This document shows positions 41,557 to 49,727 of a stretch of 64,000 nucleotides of DNA, piece after piece. Below the pieces are notes generated by a model that was given only the letters and a program-made list of their open reading frames with translations, searched no databases and was not told the DNA's origin. A program made the position numbers and the translations under genes. The DNA is from Streptomyces sp. CG1. Its GTDB lineage: Bacteria; Actinomycetota; Actinomycetes; Streptomycetales; Streptomycetaceae. Position 1 is the stretch's first letter. Every line of letters starts with the position of its first letter. The stretch lies in NCBI RefSeq assembly GCF_041080625.1, contig NZ_CP163518.1:8425501-8489500 (forward strand). Direction: 5' to 3'.

Positions 41557-44228
41557 CCACGTCCGCATCCCCGGCCCGCGGGGGAACCGCAGCGATAGCC
41601 GGGTCGGCGTTGCCGGCCGACGGCAGGCTGACGCACCGTCAGATCATGACGATCCTCAGCGGCCTGATGCTGGGGATGTTCCTCGCGGCGCTCGACCAGA
41701 CCATCGTCAGCACCTCGATCCGTACGATCGCGGACGATCTGCACGGCCTGAGCGCACAGGCGTGGGTCACCACCGCGTATCTGATCACCTCCACCATCAG
41801 CACGCCGCTGTACGGCAAGCTGTCCGACCTCTACGGCCGTAAACCCTTCTTCCTGGCGGCCATCACGATCTTCATCGCGGGCTCGGCGGCCTGTTCGTTC
41901 GCCACCTCGATGACCGAGCTGTCCGCTTTCCGGGCCTTCCAGGGCATCGGCGCGGGCGGCCTGATGTCCCTGGCGCTGGCGATCATCGGTGACATCGTCC
42001 CGCCCCGCGAACGGGCCCGGTACCAGGGCTACATGCTCGCGATGTTCGGCTCCTCCAGCGTGCTCGGCCCGCTGATCGGCGGCTTCCTGGCCGGTCGCAG
42101 CAGCATCCTGACCATCGCCGGCTGGCGCTGGGTGTTCCTGGTCAACGTGCCGGTCGGCATCATCGCGCTGTTCGTCGTCGCCAAGGTGCTGAACCTCCCG
42201 CACACCCGGCGCGAGCACCGCATCGACTGGTGGGGCGCGCTCACCATAGCCATCGGCGTGGTGCCGCTGCTGCTCGTGGCCGAGCAGGGCCAGTCCTGGG
42301 GCTGGACCTCCACGAAGGCGTACACCTGCTACGCGGTTGGCGTGGTCGGCCTGATCGCATGGGTCTTCGTCGAACGGGCCATGGGCGAGGAGGCCCTGAT
42401 CCCGATGCGGCTGTTCCGCAGCGCGGTGTTCAGCAAGATGAGCCTGCTGTCCGTGATCATCGGCATGGGCATGTTCGGCGGGATGATGATGGTCCCGCTG
42501 TATCTGCAGATCGTGAAGGGCGTCAGCCCCACCAGGTCCGGTCTGCTGATGCTGCCGTTGATGGTCGGGATGATCGCCGGGACCATCGTGGTCGGCGGCA
42601 TCATCCAGAAGACCGGCAAGTACAAGATCTTCCCGGTCATCGGCTCGCTGCTGATCATCGCCGCCATGCTGCTGTTCCACTACCGGGTGCAGTGGAACAC
42701 GGCACTGCCCGAGACCATGGCCTACATGGCGCTGTTCGGCATCGGCCTCAGCGGATGCATGCAGATCCTCACCTTGGCCGTGCAGAACGCCGTAGAGCCC
42801 AAGGACATGGGCGTGGCGACCGCGTCGGCCACCTTCTTCCGGCAGATGGGCGGCACCGCCGGTACCGCGATCTTCCTTTCCGTGCTGTTCAGCACCGTCG
42901 GTGACAAGATCGGCTCCGCTTTCCGGTCCGCCGCCGGGACGCCCGCCTTCCAGGCCGCGCTCCATGACCCGGCCGTGCGTGCCAACCCGGCGAACGCGCC
43001 GGTGCTGGAGATGTTCAAGCATCCCGGGGCGAGCGGCGGCAGCGGCTCGGGTGTGCTCGACGACTCCTCGTTCATCCAGCGGCTCGACCCGCGCCTGGCC
43101 CAGCCGTTCAAGGCCGGCTTCACCGACTCGATGCAGCTCGTGTTCCTCATCGCGGCGGCCGTGATGGTCCTGGGTTTCCTGGTCGCGGTATGGACCAAGG
43201 AGGTGCCGCTGCGCCAGGTCTCCGGACTGGAGGCGCGGGCGGCGGAGGAGAACGGAGGCCCGGCACCGGAGCCGGCCCCGACCACCGCGGCCGAGCCTGC
43301 CGCCGGCGTGCCTGCCGCCGCGGAGCTTGCCGGCATGGAGCTTGCCGGCGTGGAGCCCACGCCCGCCGCATCGGCACCGGCCGCCGAACCGGCACCCACC
43401 GGGAGCCACCCCGATGCCGCCCCGGCGGCCGACCGGTTCGAACCCGTGCCCAGTGCCCCGCGGTACGGCGTCCGCGGCCGGGTGCTGGACGGTGCGGGCG
43501 CACCGGTCGCGCAGGCCGTGATCACCCTGATCGACGTCGGCGGACGGCAGCGCGGCCGTGCCGTCAGCGGCGAGCACGGCGGCTACGACCTGGCCGTCAC
43601 CGGCCCCGGCACCTATGTGCTGATCGGCGCCGCCGGCGCCCGGCAGCCGCAGGCCGTCACGGTCGTGGTCGGCGACGGGCCGGTCGAGTGCGACCTCGCG
43701 CTCAGCGGCACCGTCCACCTCACCGGGTCGGTCCGCGACGCCGTGGACGGACACCCGCTGGCAGGGGCCCTGCTGGTCGCCACCGACGTCCGCGGCGAGG
43801 TCGTGTCCTCCGGAACCTCGGCCGCCGACGGCGCCTTCGCGCTCGCCGACCTGGTCCCCGGCGGCTACACCCTCGTGGTGAGCGCGCCCGGATACCGCCC
43901 GGCCGCCCTCCCGGTCGACGTCACCCCGGGCGCCATGGACGCCTGCGACATCCGCCTCGAACCGGGCGCCCGGCTCCGTGGCGTCGTCACCGCAGCCACC
44001 GGCGACCCGCTCGACGAAGCCAAGGTCACGCTGCTGGACGCGGCCGGCAACGTGGTCGGCACCACGATCACCGGCTCCGACGGCGCCTACGGGTTCACCG
44101 ACCTGGACGGCGGCGAATACACCGTCATCGCCAGCGGCTACGCCCCGGTCGCCGCCTCGCTGCGTCTGGACGGCAGCGGCGTCACCGGCTTCGACCTCGA
44201 ACTGTCCCACCAGGACGAGTCCCGGTAG
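41553..44228 (+). CDS. DHA2-family drug efflux MFS transporter with C-terminal carboxypeptidase-regulatory-like repeats
   Basis: An 891-residue protein. Residues 30-550 are a 14-helix DHA2/EmrB-type exporter: FLAALDQTIVSTSIRTIADD (motif D1), STPLYGKLSDLYGRKPFFLA (motif A), RAFQGIGAGGLMSLALAIIG and the conserved GSSSVLGPLIGGFLAG motif C. After an Ala/Pro/Glu linker (about 555-640), residues 644-891 contain three beta-sandwich repeats of the CarboxypepD_reg/CNA-B type: VRGRVLDGAGAPVAQAVITL, LTGSVRDAVDGHPLAGALLV and LRGVVTAATGDPLDEAKVTL, each ending GGYxL or GEYTV. The tail's role is unknown. Shine-Dalgarno GCAAGGAG before ATG 41553. It likely expels toxic organic molecules. Confidence 0.92.
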   Translation: MTTSASPARGGTAAIAGSALPADGRLTHRQIMTILSGLMLGMFLAALDQTIVSTSIRTIADDLHGLSAQAWVTTAYLITSTISTPLYGKLSDLYGRKPFFLAAITIFIAGSAACSFATSMTELSAFRAFQGIGAGGLMSLALAIIGDIVPPRERARYQGYMLAMFGSSSVLGPLIGGFLAGRSSILTIAGWRWVFLVNVPVGIIALFVVAKVLNLPHTRREHRIDWWGALTIAIGVVPLLLVAEQGQSWGWTSTKAYTCYAVGVVGLIAWVFVERAMGEEALIPMRLFRSAVFSKMSLLSVIIGMGMFGGMMMVPLYLQIVKGVSPTRSGLLMLPLMVGMIAGTIVVGGIIQKTGKYKIFPVIGSLLIIAAMLLFHYRVQWNTALPETMAYMALFGIGLSGCMQILTLAVQNAVEPKDMGVATASATFFRQMGGTAGTAIFLSVLFSTVGDKIGSAFRSAAGTPAFQAALHDPAVRANPANAPVLEMFKHPGASGGSGSGVLDDSSFIQRLDPRLAQPFKAGFTDSMQLVFLIAAAVMVLGFLVAVWTKEVPLRQVSGLEARAAEENGGPAPEPAPTTAAEPAAGVPAAAELAGMELAGVEPTPAASAPAAEPAPTGSHPDAAPAADRFEPVPSAPRYGVRGRVLDGAGAPVAQAVITLIDVGGRQRGRAVSGEHGGYDLAVTGPGTYVLIGAAGARQPQAVTVVVGDGPVECDLALSGTVHLTGSVRDAVDGHPLAGALLVATDVRGEVVSSGTSAADGAFALADLVPGGYTLVVSAPGYRPAALPVDVTPGAMDACDIRLEPGARLRGVVTAATGDPLDEAKVTLLDAAGNVVGTTITGSDGAYGFTDLDGGEYTVIASGYAPVAASLRLDGSGVTGFDLELSHQDESR

Positions 44229-44237
44229 CACCCACGG

Positions 44238-44268
44238 CCGGTCGCGAGCGCACCGTGCTCGCGACCGG
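44238..44268 (+). terminator. First terminator after the MFS gene
   Basis: CCGGTCGCGAGC, 7-base loop, GCTCGCGACCGG; perfect 12-bp arms. Confidence 0.75.
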
Positions 44269-44279
44269 GACACGACGAC

Positions 44280-44309
44280 GAAGCCCCGCCGGAATGCCGG
44301 CGGGGCTTC
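44280..44309 (+). terminator. Second terminator after the MFS gene
   Basis: GAAGCCCCGCCGG-AATG-CCGGCGGGGCTTC; perfect 13-bp arms. Two strong hairpins in tandem isolate the exporter from the degraded region downstream. From 44310 to 44550 I see no gene, only a short CTCCAGACCCTTGGCCTGTT-like tandem run near 44430-44475. Confidence 0.8.
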
Positions 44310-44549
44310 CGCGCGAAGCGGGCTGCCACCACGAGCGTCGTCCGGCGCGGAACACCGGCAAGGAGGCGCCGACGACACGTCACGACCACGGACACCGGCA
44401 AGGAAACCGCTGCCGACGACTACCCGCCCTGCTCCAGACCCTTGGCCTGTTCCAGACCCGCGGCCTGCTCCAGAGCCCCGGCAAGCCGCTCCGTGGCCGA
44501 CGACTCCAAACGCGAGGCGCACAGTCGGCAGCTGTCGGCGAGGGCCTGT

Positions 44550-44900
44550 TCAGAGGGCCTGTTCAAGGGGTGCGACGGCGTCCGGTGCCTGGCCGAGGGC
44601 GAGGCGGTATTCGGCCTCCGAGACCCGGTTGGAGATCTCCAGCAGGGGCAGATTGCGGGCGACGGCCGGCCGGTGGCTCTCGGCGTGCAGATCCAGCGCC
44701 GTCTCCAGCCGCCCCTGGACCCGCGCGGTGACATCGAGGCTGCGCAGCGCGGTGCACTTCCCGTAGAGATCGCCGAGTTCCTCGAACGCCCGCAGCGCCG
44801 TACGGCCGGCCTGAAGGGCTTCTTCGGGGCGGACCCGGTGGAGATTCACCATGATGGAGACCTGCGCGTTGGCAGCAGATGACGATCTCCGCGCGCACCA
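44550..44900 (-). pseudogene. TPR fragment of an AfsR/LuxR-type regulator
   Basis: The minus strand reads EEALQAGRTALRAFEELGDL, YGKCTALRSLDVTARVQGRL, ETALDLHAESHRPAVARNLP, LLEISNRVSEAEYRLALGQA, PDAVAPLEQAL. These are consecutive TPR helices like those at the C-terminus of AfsR-type regulators. There is no start and the frame stops at 44550. It begins just inside the 16-bp repeat at 44912. A SARP/BTAD fragment on the same strand ends next to the inverted copy of that repeat at 47844. The two may be halves of one gene. Confidence 0.55.
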
Positions 44901-44911
44901 CCGCGTCATCC

Positions 44912-44927
44912 AGACGAATGAGTCCGA
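44912..44927 (+). repeat. 16-bp inverted repeat, left copy
   Basis: AGACGAATGAGTCCGA. Its exact reverse complement is at 47829-47844, 2.9 kb away, and the inner 11-mer CGAATGAGTCC recurs at 48254. The pair brackets the SnoaL-like gene and both insertion sequences, at the points where the TPR and SARP fragments end. Confidence 0.6.
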
Positions 44928-44937
44928 AGTCAGAGGC

Positions 44938-45399
44938 TCAAGGGCGGTCATTGAGGCTGGCGGCGATGGCCGTCAGTCGGCCCATGGCGTGGGCCACGCC
45001 CAGCCCGTCCATGTAGTCGCGGACGTGCAGGATCTGGCCGTTGCGGACCCGGATCACCAGGAGGCCCGGGAAGCTGAAGGGCTGGCCGGTCGTGGTCACG
45101 GTCCCGGTGACGAGCTGCTCGACGGTGATCACCTCTGGGTCGGTGCTCTGGTGCACGGCGACTTCGCGGATCTCCTGCGGCTGTGCCGGGCTTGCGCCCC
45201 AGGCGGCTCGGTAGCCCGCGCGGACCTCTTCGCGGCCCTGGTATCGCGTGGGCATGCCGGGGAAGAGGAAGGGGAACTCATGGACTGCATCGACCGCGTA
45301 CAGGTCGGCCAAATTGTCCGCGGACTTGTCGAGCATCGCCTGCTGGTAGCGGGTCAGAACCTCACGGGGGCCGGGAGTGGCGGAGATTGCGTCCGGCAT
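44938..45399 (-). CDS. SnoaL-like/NTF2-superfamily protein
   Basis: A 153-residue protein. REVLTRYQQAMLDKSADNLA, DLYAVDAVHEFPFLFPGMPT, YQGREEVRAGYRAAWG and LVIRVRNGQILHVRDYMD are the standard blocks of a SnoaL-like ketosteroid-isomerase/NTF2 cone fold. Members are polyketide cyclases, hydrolases or isomerases, or binding proteins; the substrate is unknown. It is intact but surrounded by mobile and decayed DNA, and lies inside the 16-bp inverted repeats, so it may have been carried in. Confidence 0.82.
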   Translation of the reverse strand: MPDAISATPGPREVLTRYQQAMLDKSADNLADLYAVDAVHEFPFLFPGMPTRYQGREEVRAGYRAAWGASPAQPQEIREVAVHQSTDPEVITVEQLVTGTVTTTGQPFSFPGLLVIRVRNGQILHVRDYMDGLGVAHAMGRLTAIAASLNDRP

Positions 45400-45498
45400 G
45401 AGGGTGGGCTCCGTTCGGTCAACGGCCGGCCGAGCTCATTTGAGTGAGAGGCCGGGGCTTCGGCGTGCGGACGTGGCGAGGGCCCCCAAGATCCGGTT

Positions 45499-46391
45499 GT
45501 GACGCCTGACTTGGAGACCCGCTTGACGGCACTGTACGTGAAGATCGACGACGGGATCGGAGGAATGCGCTGGATGGGACGCCCGCCCCTCCTCAGCGAC
45601 TCCGAGCTCATCTGCCTGGCGGTGGCCCAGGCTTGCTCGGATACCCCTGCGAGGCCCGGTGGCTGCGATTCGCCCGCAAGCACCTGGCTGGCATGTTCCC
45701 GTTTCTGCCGCAGCAGTCGGGCTACAACAAGCGCCTGCGGGCCGCCCTGCCGCTGGTCAAGCGCATGATCCGGGAGTTGGCCAGGGACAGCGACTTCTGG
45801 ACCGACAACGTTTGGATCACCGACTCCACGCCGGTCCCGTGCGGCATGTCCCGCCCGACCGTTAAGCGGCCGGACCTGGCTGGCTGGGCGGGCTATGGCT
45901 ACTGCGCCTCCCACTCCCGGTTCTTCTGGGGTCTGCGCCTGTATCTGGTGTGCACGCCGACCGGAATGCCGATCCTCTGGGCGCTGGCCAACCCTAAAAT
46001 CGACGAGCGCGAGGTCCTGACGGCCATGGTCGACGTCGATGCCGCGCTCGTCGCCAGTCGTAAGGCCATCCTTCTCATCTCCGATAAGGGCTTGGCGTCG
46101 AAAGTATCTGAGCAGGACCTTGCCCGGCTCGGCATCGAGCTGCTGCGGCCCTCGTTCAAGCGTGAGAAGAAGCGGTTCGGCGAACCGATGCTCAAGAAGG
46201 TGCGCCGGCTGATCGAATCGGTCAACGACACCCTCAAAGGGCAGCTCGACCTCGAACAACACGGCGGGCGAACCCTCGAGGGCGTCGCGATCCGGGTCGC
46301 CCAGCGCGTCCTCGCGCTGGCCGCAGGCATCTGGATGAACTGCAAGATCGACGCGCCGGTCACCCGTTCGCTGACCGCCTTCGATTCCTAA
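45499..46391 (+). pseudogene. IS982-family transposase, frameshifted
   Basis: The first part (from 45499: LETRLTALYVKIDDGIGGMR, RPPLLSDSELICLAVAQA) and the second part in the next frame (from about 45631: LLGYPCEARWLRFARKHLAG, MFPFLPQQSGYNKRLRAALP, DNVWITDSTPVPCGMSRPTV, YGYCASHSRFFWGLRLYLVC, LLRPSFKREKKRFGEPMLKK, ESVNDTLKGQLDLEQHGGRT) together form a complete IS982 transposase. A missing base near 45631 separates them, which either inactivates the gene or marks a frameshift site. DDE residues appear in ITDSTP, LISDKG and near ESVND. Its stop codon overlaps the ATTCCTAATC copy flanking the IS110 element, which therefore seems inserted at the end of this one. Confidence 0.82.
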
Positions 46392-46393
46392 TC
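46384..46393 (+). repeat. Left flank of the IS110 insertion
   Basis: ATTCCTAATC, repeated exactly at 47669-47678. IS110 elements duplicate a short target core on insertion, so these probably mark the junctions. Confidence 0.6.
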
Positions 46394-46399
46394 TCTTTG

Positions 46400-47590
46400 T
46401 CAAGCAGCGTTCGTGACGGGGGGTATGGGTTCGTAGCACCGCCCGTCGCGCAACAGGGCCCACAGGACGTTGACCCGGCGGCGGGCAAGGGCGAGGACGG
46501 CCTGGGTGTGCCGCTTGCCTTCGGCGCGTTTGCGGTCGTAGAAGCGGCGGGACTCGTCACAGCAGCGGATGCTGATCAGCGCGGAGGTGTAGAAGACGCG
46601 CTGGAGTCGACGACTGTAACGTCTGGGCCGGTGCAGATTTCCGCTGATCTTGCCCGAGTCGCGCGGAGCTGGGGCGACGCCGGCGAACCCGGCGAGGCGG
46701 TCCGGGCTCTCGAAAGCCGTCATGTCGCCGCCGGTGGCGGCGAGGAACTCGGCGCCGAGCAGGGGCCCGATGCCGGGCATGCTCGCGATCACCTCGGCGT
46801 GCTTGTGCTCGCGAAACCGCGCCTCGATGAGCTTGTCGGTTTCGGCGATCTGCTCGTTGAGGCGCATCACCTCCTTGGCGAGCGTGTGCACGAGCTGGGC
46901 CGTCGGCTTCTCCCCGGTCGCGCTGGTGTGCTGGCTCTCGGCGGCCGCCAGGGCTTTCTCGGCAAGCTCGGCAGCACCGCGGACTTTCCGGTTACGCAGC
47001 CAGGTCTCCAGCCTCCGGGCCCCGGTCCTGCGGATGGCGGCTGGGGTCTGGTAGCCGGTCAGCAGGATCAGCGGGCCGGTATTCGTGAGGTCCAGAGCCC
47101 GGTCCAGAGCGGGAAAGATGCTGGTGAGGTGATTGTGGAGCCGGTTGATCACGCGGGTGCGGTCGTCGGCGAGGTCGCGGCGATGGCCGGTGTGGACCTT
47201 GATCTCGGCGACCAGTTCGTCACCGGGAAGCAAGGGTTGCAGGTCCCGGCGGAGCCGGGTCTGGTCGGCGATGATCGCGGCGTCCTTGGCGTCGGTCTTG
47301 CCTTCACCCCGGTAGCCCTCGGAGGCGCGGCTGACGGCTCGGCCGGGGATGTAGAGCGTGTGCTGTCCGTGGTTGAGCAGCAGATCGATCAGCAGGGCGG
47401 CGCCGCCATCGGCCAGGTCGATGCCCCAGGTGACCTCATCGCCCAGGGCGAGGACGTCGGCCAGGAGCTTCAGCAACTCCGTCTCGTCGTTGGCCACTCG
47501 CCGCGACAGCAGCCGCTTGCCGGTGTCGTCGATCACCACGCAGTGGTGATGGGTCCTGCCGGCATCGATGCCGGCCCAGATCGCTGTCAC
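46400..47590 (-). CDS. IS110-family (DEDD) transposase
   Basis: A 396-residue recombinase. The RuvC-like N-terminal domain has AGIDAGRTHHHCVVID (first Asp), GIDLADGGAALLIDLLL, YRGEGKTDAKDAAIIADQTR (KTD-KDA motif) and VHTGHRRDLADDRTRVINRL. The C-terminal transposase_20 domain has IASMPGIGPLLGAEFLAATG, ESPDRLAGFAGVAPAPRDSG and RLQRVFYTSALISIRC with the catalytic serine region. It appears intact and potentially active. It acts by bridge-RNA-guided recombination according to what is known of the family. Confidence 0.93.
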   Translation of the reverse strand: MTAIWAGIDAGRTHHHCVVIDDTGKRLLSRRVANDETELLKLLADVLALGDEVTWGIDLADGGAALLIDLLLNHGQHTLYIPGRAVSRASEGYRGEGKTDAKDAAIIADQTRLRRDLQPLLPGDELVAEIKVHTGHRRDLADDRTRVINRLHNHLTSIFPALDRALDLTNTGPLILLTGYQTPAAIRRTGARRLETWLRNRKVRGAAELAEKALAAAESQHTSATGEKPTAQLVHTLAKEVMRLNEQIAETDKLIEARFREHKHAEVIASMPGIGPLLGAEFLAATGGDMTAFESPDRLAGFAGVAPAPRDSGKISGNLHRPRRYSRRLQRVFYTSALISIRCCDESRRFYDRKRAEGKRHTQAVLALARRRVNVLWALLRDGRCYEPIPPVTNAA

Positions 47591-47668
47591 GCGCTCTCCA
47601 CGGGTCGCTTGCTTACCTGCACCACAGACGACCTCGCTGGCGAGTCCCTACTCAGCGATCGGATCGCA

Positions 47669-47678
47669 ATTCCTAATC
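47669..47678 (+). repeat. Right flank of the IS110 insertion
   Basis: Second copy of ATTCCTAATC (see 46384-46393). Confidence 0.6.
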
Positions 47679-47695
47679 AGCAGCCGAGTCGTCGG

Positions 47696-47763
47696 GGGGT
47701 GTCGGGCGGCGAATCGTAGGAAGCCACGGACGGCAGACCACTGAAAGCCACACCCGACACCCC
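47696..47763. repeat. Inverted repeat next to the IS110 element
   Basis: GGGGTGTCGGG (47696-47706) and CCCGACACCCC (47753-47763) with a 46-base loop. A related GGGGGGTGTCGG recurs at 47862. This may be the end of an older insertion sequence. Nothing coding is seen from 47591 to 47845. Confidence 0.45.
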
Positions 47764-47828
47764 TGGGTGAGCCAACCCTACGAATGGCTCGCTCATCCCG
47801 ATCAACAAGGTAGGGACCACTGATCACA

Positions 47829-47844
47829 TCGGACTCATTCGTCT
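47829..47844 (-). repeat. 16-bp inverted repeat, right copy
   Basis: TCGGACTCATTCGTCT, the exact reverse complement of 44912-44927. Confidence 0.6.
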
Positions 47845-48180
47845 AGCGGAGCGAGTCCCGTGGGGGGTGTCGGTCAGCCCGCTGAGGGCGGGGCCGTGCC
47901 GCAGGTCGAGAGCGGGCCGGAGCCTCGCCGCGGCGGGCTCGTTATATGTGCGGACCCGGCCTCGGCGCTGTGCACCAGGGCGTCGAACACCTGGCACTCC
48001 ACCGCTTCGGGGGCGCCGGTGAGTTGATACCCGGACAGGTGGGTGGTGATGGTGAGAGGCAATCCCGAGAGGGTCTTGCGCAAGGCCGCGTCGTGCCCTG
48101 CAGGGCCGGCTTCGTGTGTGCGGTCCCACGTCGTCGCGAAGCTCCAAGGGGCCGAGGGGCGCGATACGAAGCGGGCTGAT
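47845..48180 (-). pseudogene. SARP-family regulator fragment (wHTH and BTAD remnants)
   Basis: Minus-strand pieces in two frames: RIAPLGPLELRDDVG fits the first strand of a SARP DNA-binding domain. LRKTLSGLPLTITTHLSGYQ and LTGAPEAVECQVFDALVHSA fit its end and the start of the BTAD domain. LRPALDLRHGPALSGLTDTP fits the BTAD segment LxxALxLWRGPAL. The recognition helix is deleted and the frame shifts at least once. It stops abruptly at the 16-bp repeat (47829-47844). With the TPR fragment at 44550-44900 it suggests a broken AfsR-like activator. Confidence 0.6.
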
Positions 48181-48190
48181 CTGGTTCACG

Positions 48191-48569
48191 CGCAGATGCG
48201 GCCCGAGCGCCTCGACTCGACACAGGCCAGAGTCCCGCTGGATCACGTATATCCGAATGAGTCCATATCTAGCCTTCGGTGACCGCACCGAACTCCTCGC
48301 CCTGGCTCCGGCGTTCCGCATAAGGCGTGGTGGCGTACGAGGCCCCCGCACTGCCGGCGCTGTCCGGCCGCCAAGGATTCACGGCGCGCCACGACTTGGC
48401 GGAACCTTGGCGGCCTGTTGGCGACGCCCTCCACTCTCCCGTACGGAACCGGGGGCGGCCTGGGCCGGAGATGGCCCCGAGCTGTCACGGCCGATTCCGA
48501 TCCCCCACGATCACACGACCAGGGAGTGTCCGATGGCCGTCCCCAGCGCCACCCTCGACCGGGAGTCGA
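48191..48569. other. 379 bases without a recognised gene
   Basis: Upstream of the SARP fragment. The only marked item is CGAATGAGTCC at 48254-48264, a third copy of the core of the 16-bp repeat, inverted relative to the one at 47831. Open frames here on both strands look like composition artefacts. Confidence 0.4.
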
Positions 48570-48774
48570 TGTCACGAGGGAGCCGGCCCGGCTGCCGGAG
48601 CGCCACAGGCGGGTGCTGGTCGAGCTGTACCTCAAGGACCGCACGGCCACCGAGGTCGCGACGCTCATCGCGGTGACCGTGGGCACGGTGAAATCCCGCA
48701 GTCACTACCACTACGCGACATGCACGCTCCGGCCGGTCCTAGAACGGTACGGACTCCCGCCCCAGTGCGCCTGA
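48570..48774 (+). pseudogene. C-terminal fragment of an ECF sigma factor (region 4 only)
   Basis: EPARLPERHRRVLVELYLKD, RTATEVATLIAVTVGTVKSR, SHYHYATCTLRPVLERYGLP is a sigma-70 region 4 helix-turn-helix with the usual PxxRxVLxLxYxxxxxxxEIAxxLxxxxGTVKSR pattern. The -10-binding region 2 is absent: upstream sequence in this frame is unrelated. It is too short to be a working sigma factor. It is followed 58 bases later by a lipoprotein gene. Confidence 0.65.
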
Positions 48775-48832
48775 ATCACCGCAGAGGGAACGGTATTCGG
48801 CATGATGACGAAGAATTCGAGAGACGGACGGA

Positions 48833-49360
48833 ATGCATAAATCCTTTCTGGCGGCGGGCATGACGCTGGCCGCCACCCTCACCGGCTGCACCACCGCACT
48901 TTCCCCGACGGGCCGACCCGGCTGGAACGCCGAGTCCGTGCGGGAAGCCACTGAGGAGTACACGTCCCTCTGTGCCGATCCCACCGGAATGCCGGGACCT
49001 GCCGGGGGTGTTCCACCGGTCGCGCCGGCCGTCGCGAGGACGGGCGAGGTGCCGGTCTTGGCAGGGAAGACAGGCTCCAGCGAAGGCGATGAACAGCCCA
49101 TGCCTCCCCTGCCGGTAGGAGCGGTCCTCGCCTTCTGCGTCTACGGCCCGCCCCCCACCTCCGTGCCCCCGGCCCAGGTACCCAACTCGCCGCCCTGTCC
49201 GGCCCGGCAGGTCTCCGCCGTACAGCCTAGGCCGGGGGTCGCCTGGGCCGTAGGGGCCGACGGCACCCTCACCCCCTTCCCGTACCCGCAGATCGGAGCC
49301 CCTGGCGAGGGGAACTGCGCCCCCGTCGTGGACGACGTCCAGGCGCGGTTATGGCGTTGA
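48833..49360 (+). CDS. Hypothetical lipoprotein with a TTA codon
   Basis: A 175-residue protein: MHKSFLAAGMTLAATLTGC has a short basic start, a hydrophobic core and the lipobox LTGC (Cys19). The rest is Pro/Gly/Val-rich and unfolded-looking (GPAGGVPPVAPAVARTGEVP, PLPVGAVLAFCVYGPPPTSV) with four later cysteines. Codon 173 (49349) is TTA, two codons before the end, implying bldA-dependent completion. I do not recognise the family. It may once have belonged with the ECF sigma remnant just upstream. Confidence 0.65.
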   Translation: MHKSFLAAGMTLAATLTGCTTALSPTGRPGWNAESVREATEEYTSLCADPTGMPGPAGGVPPVAPAVARTGEVPVLAGKTGSSEGDEQPMPPLPVGAVLAFCVYGPPPTSVPPAQVPNSPPCPARQVSAVQPRPGVAWAVGADGTLTPFPYPQIGAPGEGNCAPVVDDVQARLWR

Positions 49361-49727
49361 ACCTCCGGCCCCCGGCCCCCAGCCCCTGGATAGCCGGATC
49401 AGTCCGGAGAAGGGGAGAGCCGGGCGGGATGCTCCGGCCCCGAGCCGAGGGGCCGGCGGGCCAGCCGCAAGTGCCGGGGCGGCAGAGGCAGTCGGCCCGG
49501 CGGCTTCCGCAAGACGATCTACAAGCAAAACCTGGCGGTGAGGCGCTCGAAAACCAGTGGAACAGCGCCGCTGTGCACCATTACCGTGCTGCCGAACCAA
49601 GTCGTCCAGTCAAGGACCTGCCGTTGTACACCCTGTGAGACCTCCCGAGCGCTGATTTGTCGCGCGTCGCGCATGTGCGCCGCGCTCCTTTTTGCTGCGG
49701 ACTTCTCACTGAAACCGGTGTACTTCT
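49361..49727. other. 367 bases without a recognised gene
   Basis: A frame from 49351 to 49638 is open but has unusual codon use and no similarity I can recognise. From about 49500 the sequence is less GC-rich than its surroundings, which suggests acquired or decaying DNA. Confidence 0.35.

Larger units (their letters stand above)
46394..47678 (-). mobile_element. IS110-family insertion sequence
   Basis: About 1.28 kb between the two ATTCCTAATC copies, containing a single full-length transposase on the minus strand. There are no long terminal inverted repeats, as expected for IS110. It sits at the 3' end of the IS982 gene. Exact ends are uncertain by a few bases because of the flanking duplication. 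The 90 bases after the transposase start would hold the long non-coding end, which in this family carries the bridge RNA. Confidence 0.75.

Noticed and set aside
43425-43460. tRNA T-arm (GGTTCGAACCC)
   Set aside because: It lies inside the MFS gene and no cloverleaf can be drawn around it.
41307-44522. 1071-codon minus-strand frame
   Set aside because: Shadow of the MFS gene; Gly/Arg/His/Asp-rich composition typical of antisense high-GC frames.
44851-45447. Plus-strand frame over the SnoaL-like gene
   Set aside because: Antisense shadow; the minus-strand frame has clear SnoaL-like blocks.
49351-49638. 95-codon plus-strand frame
   Set aside because: Overlaps the lipoprotein end, lacks a Shine-Dalgarno and has no recognisable similarity.
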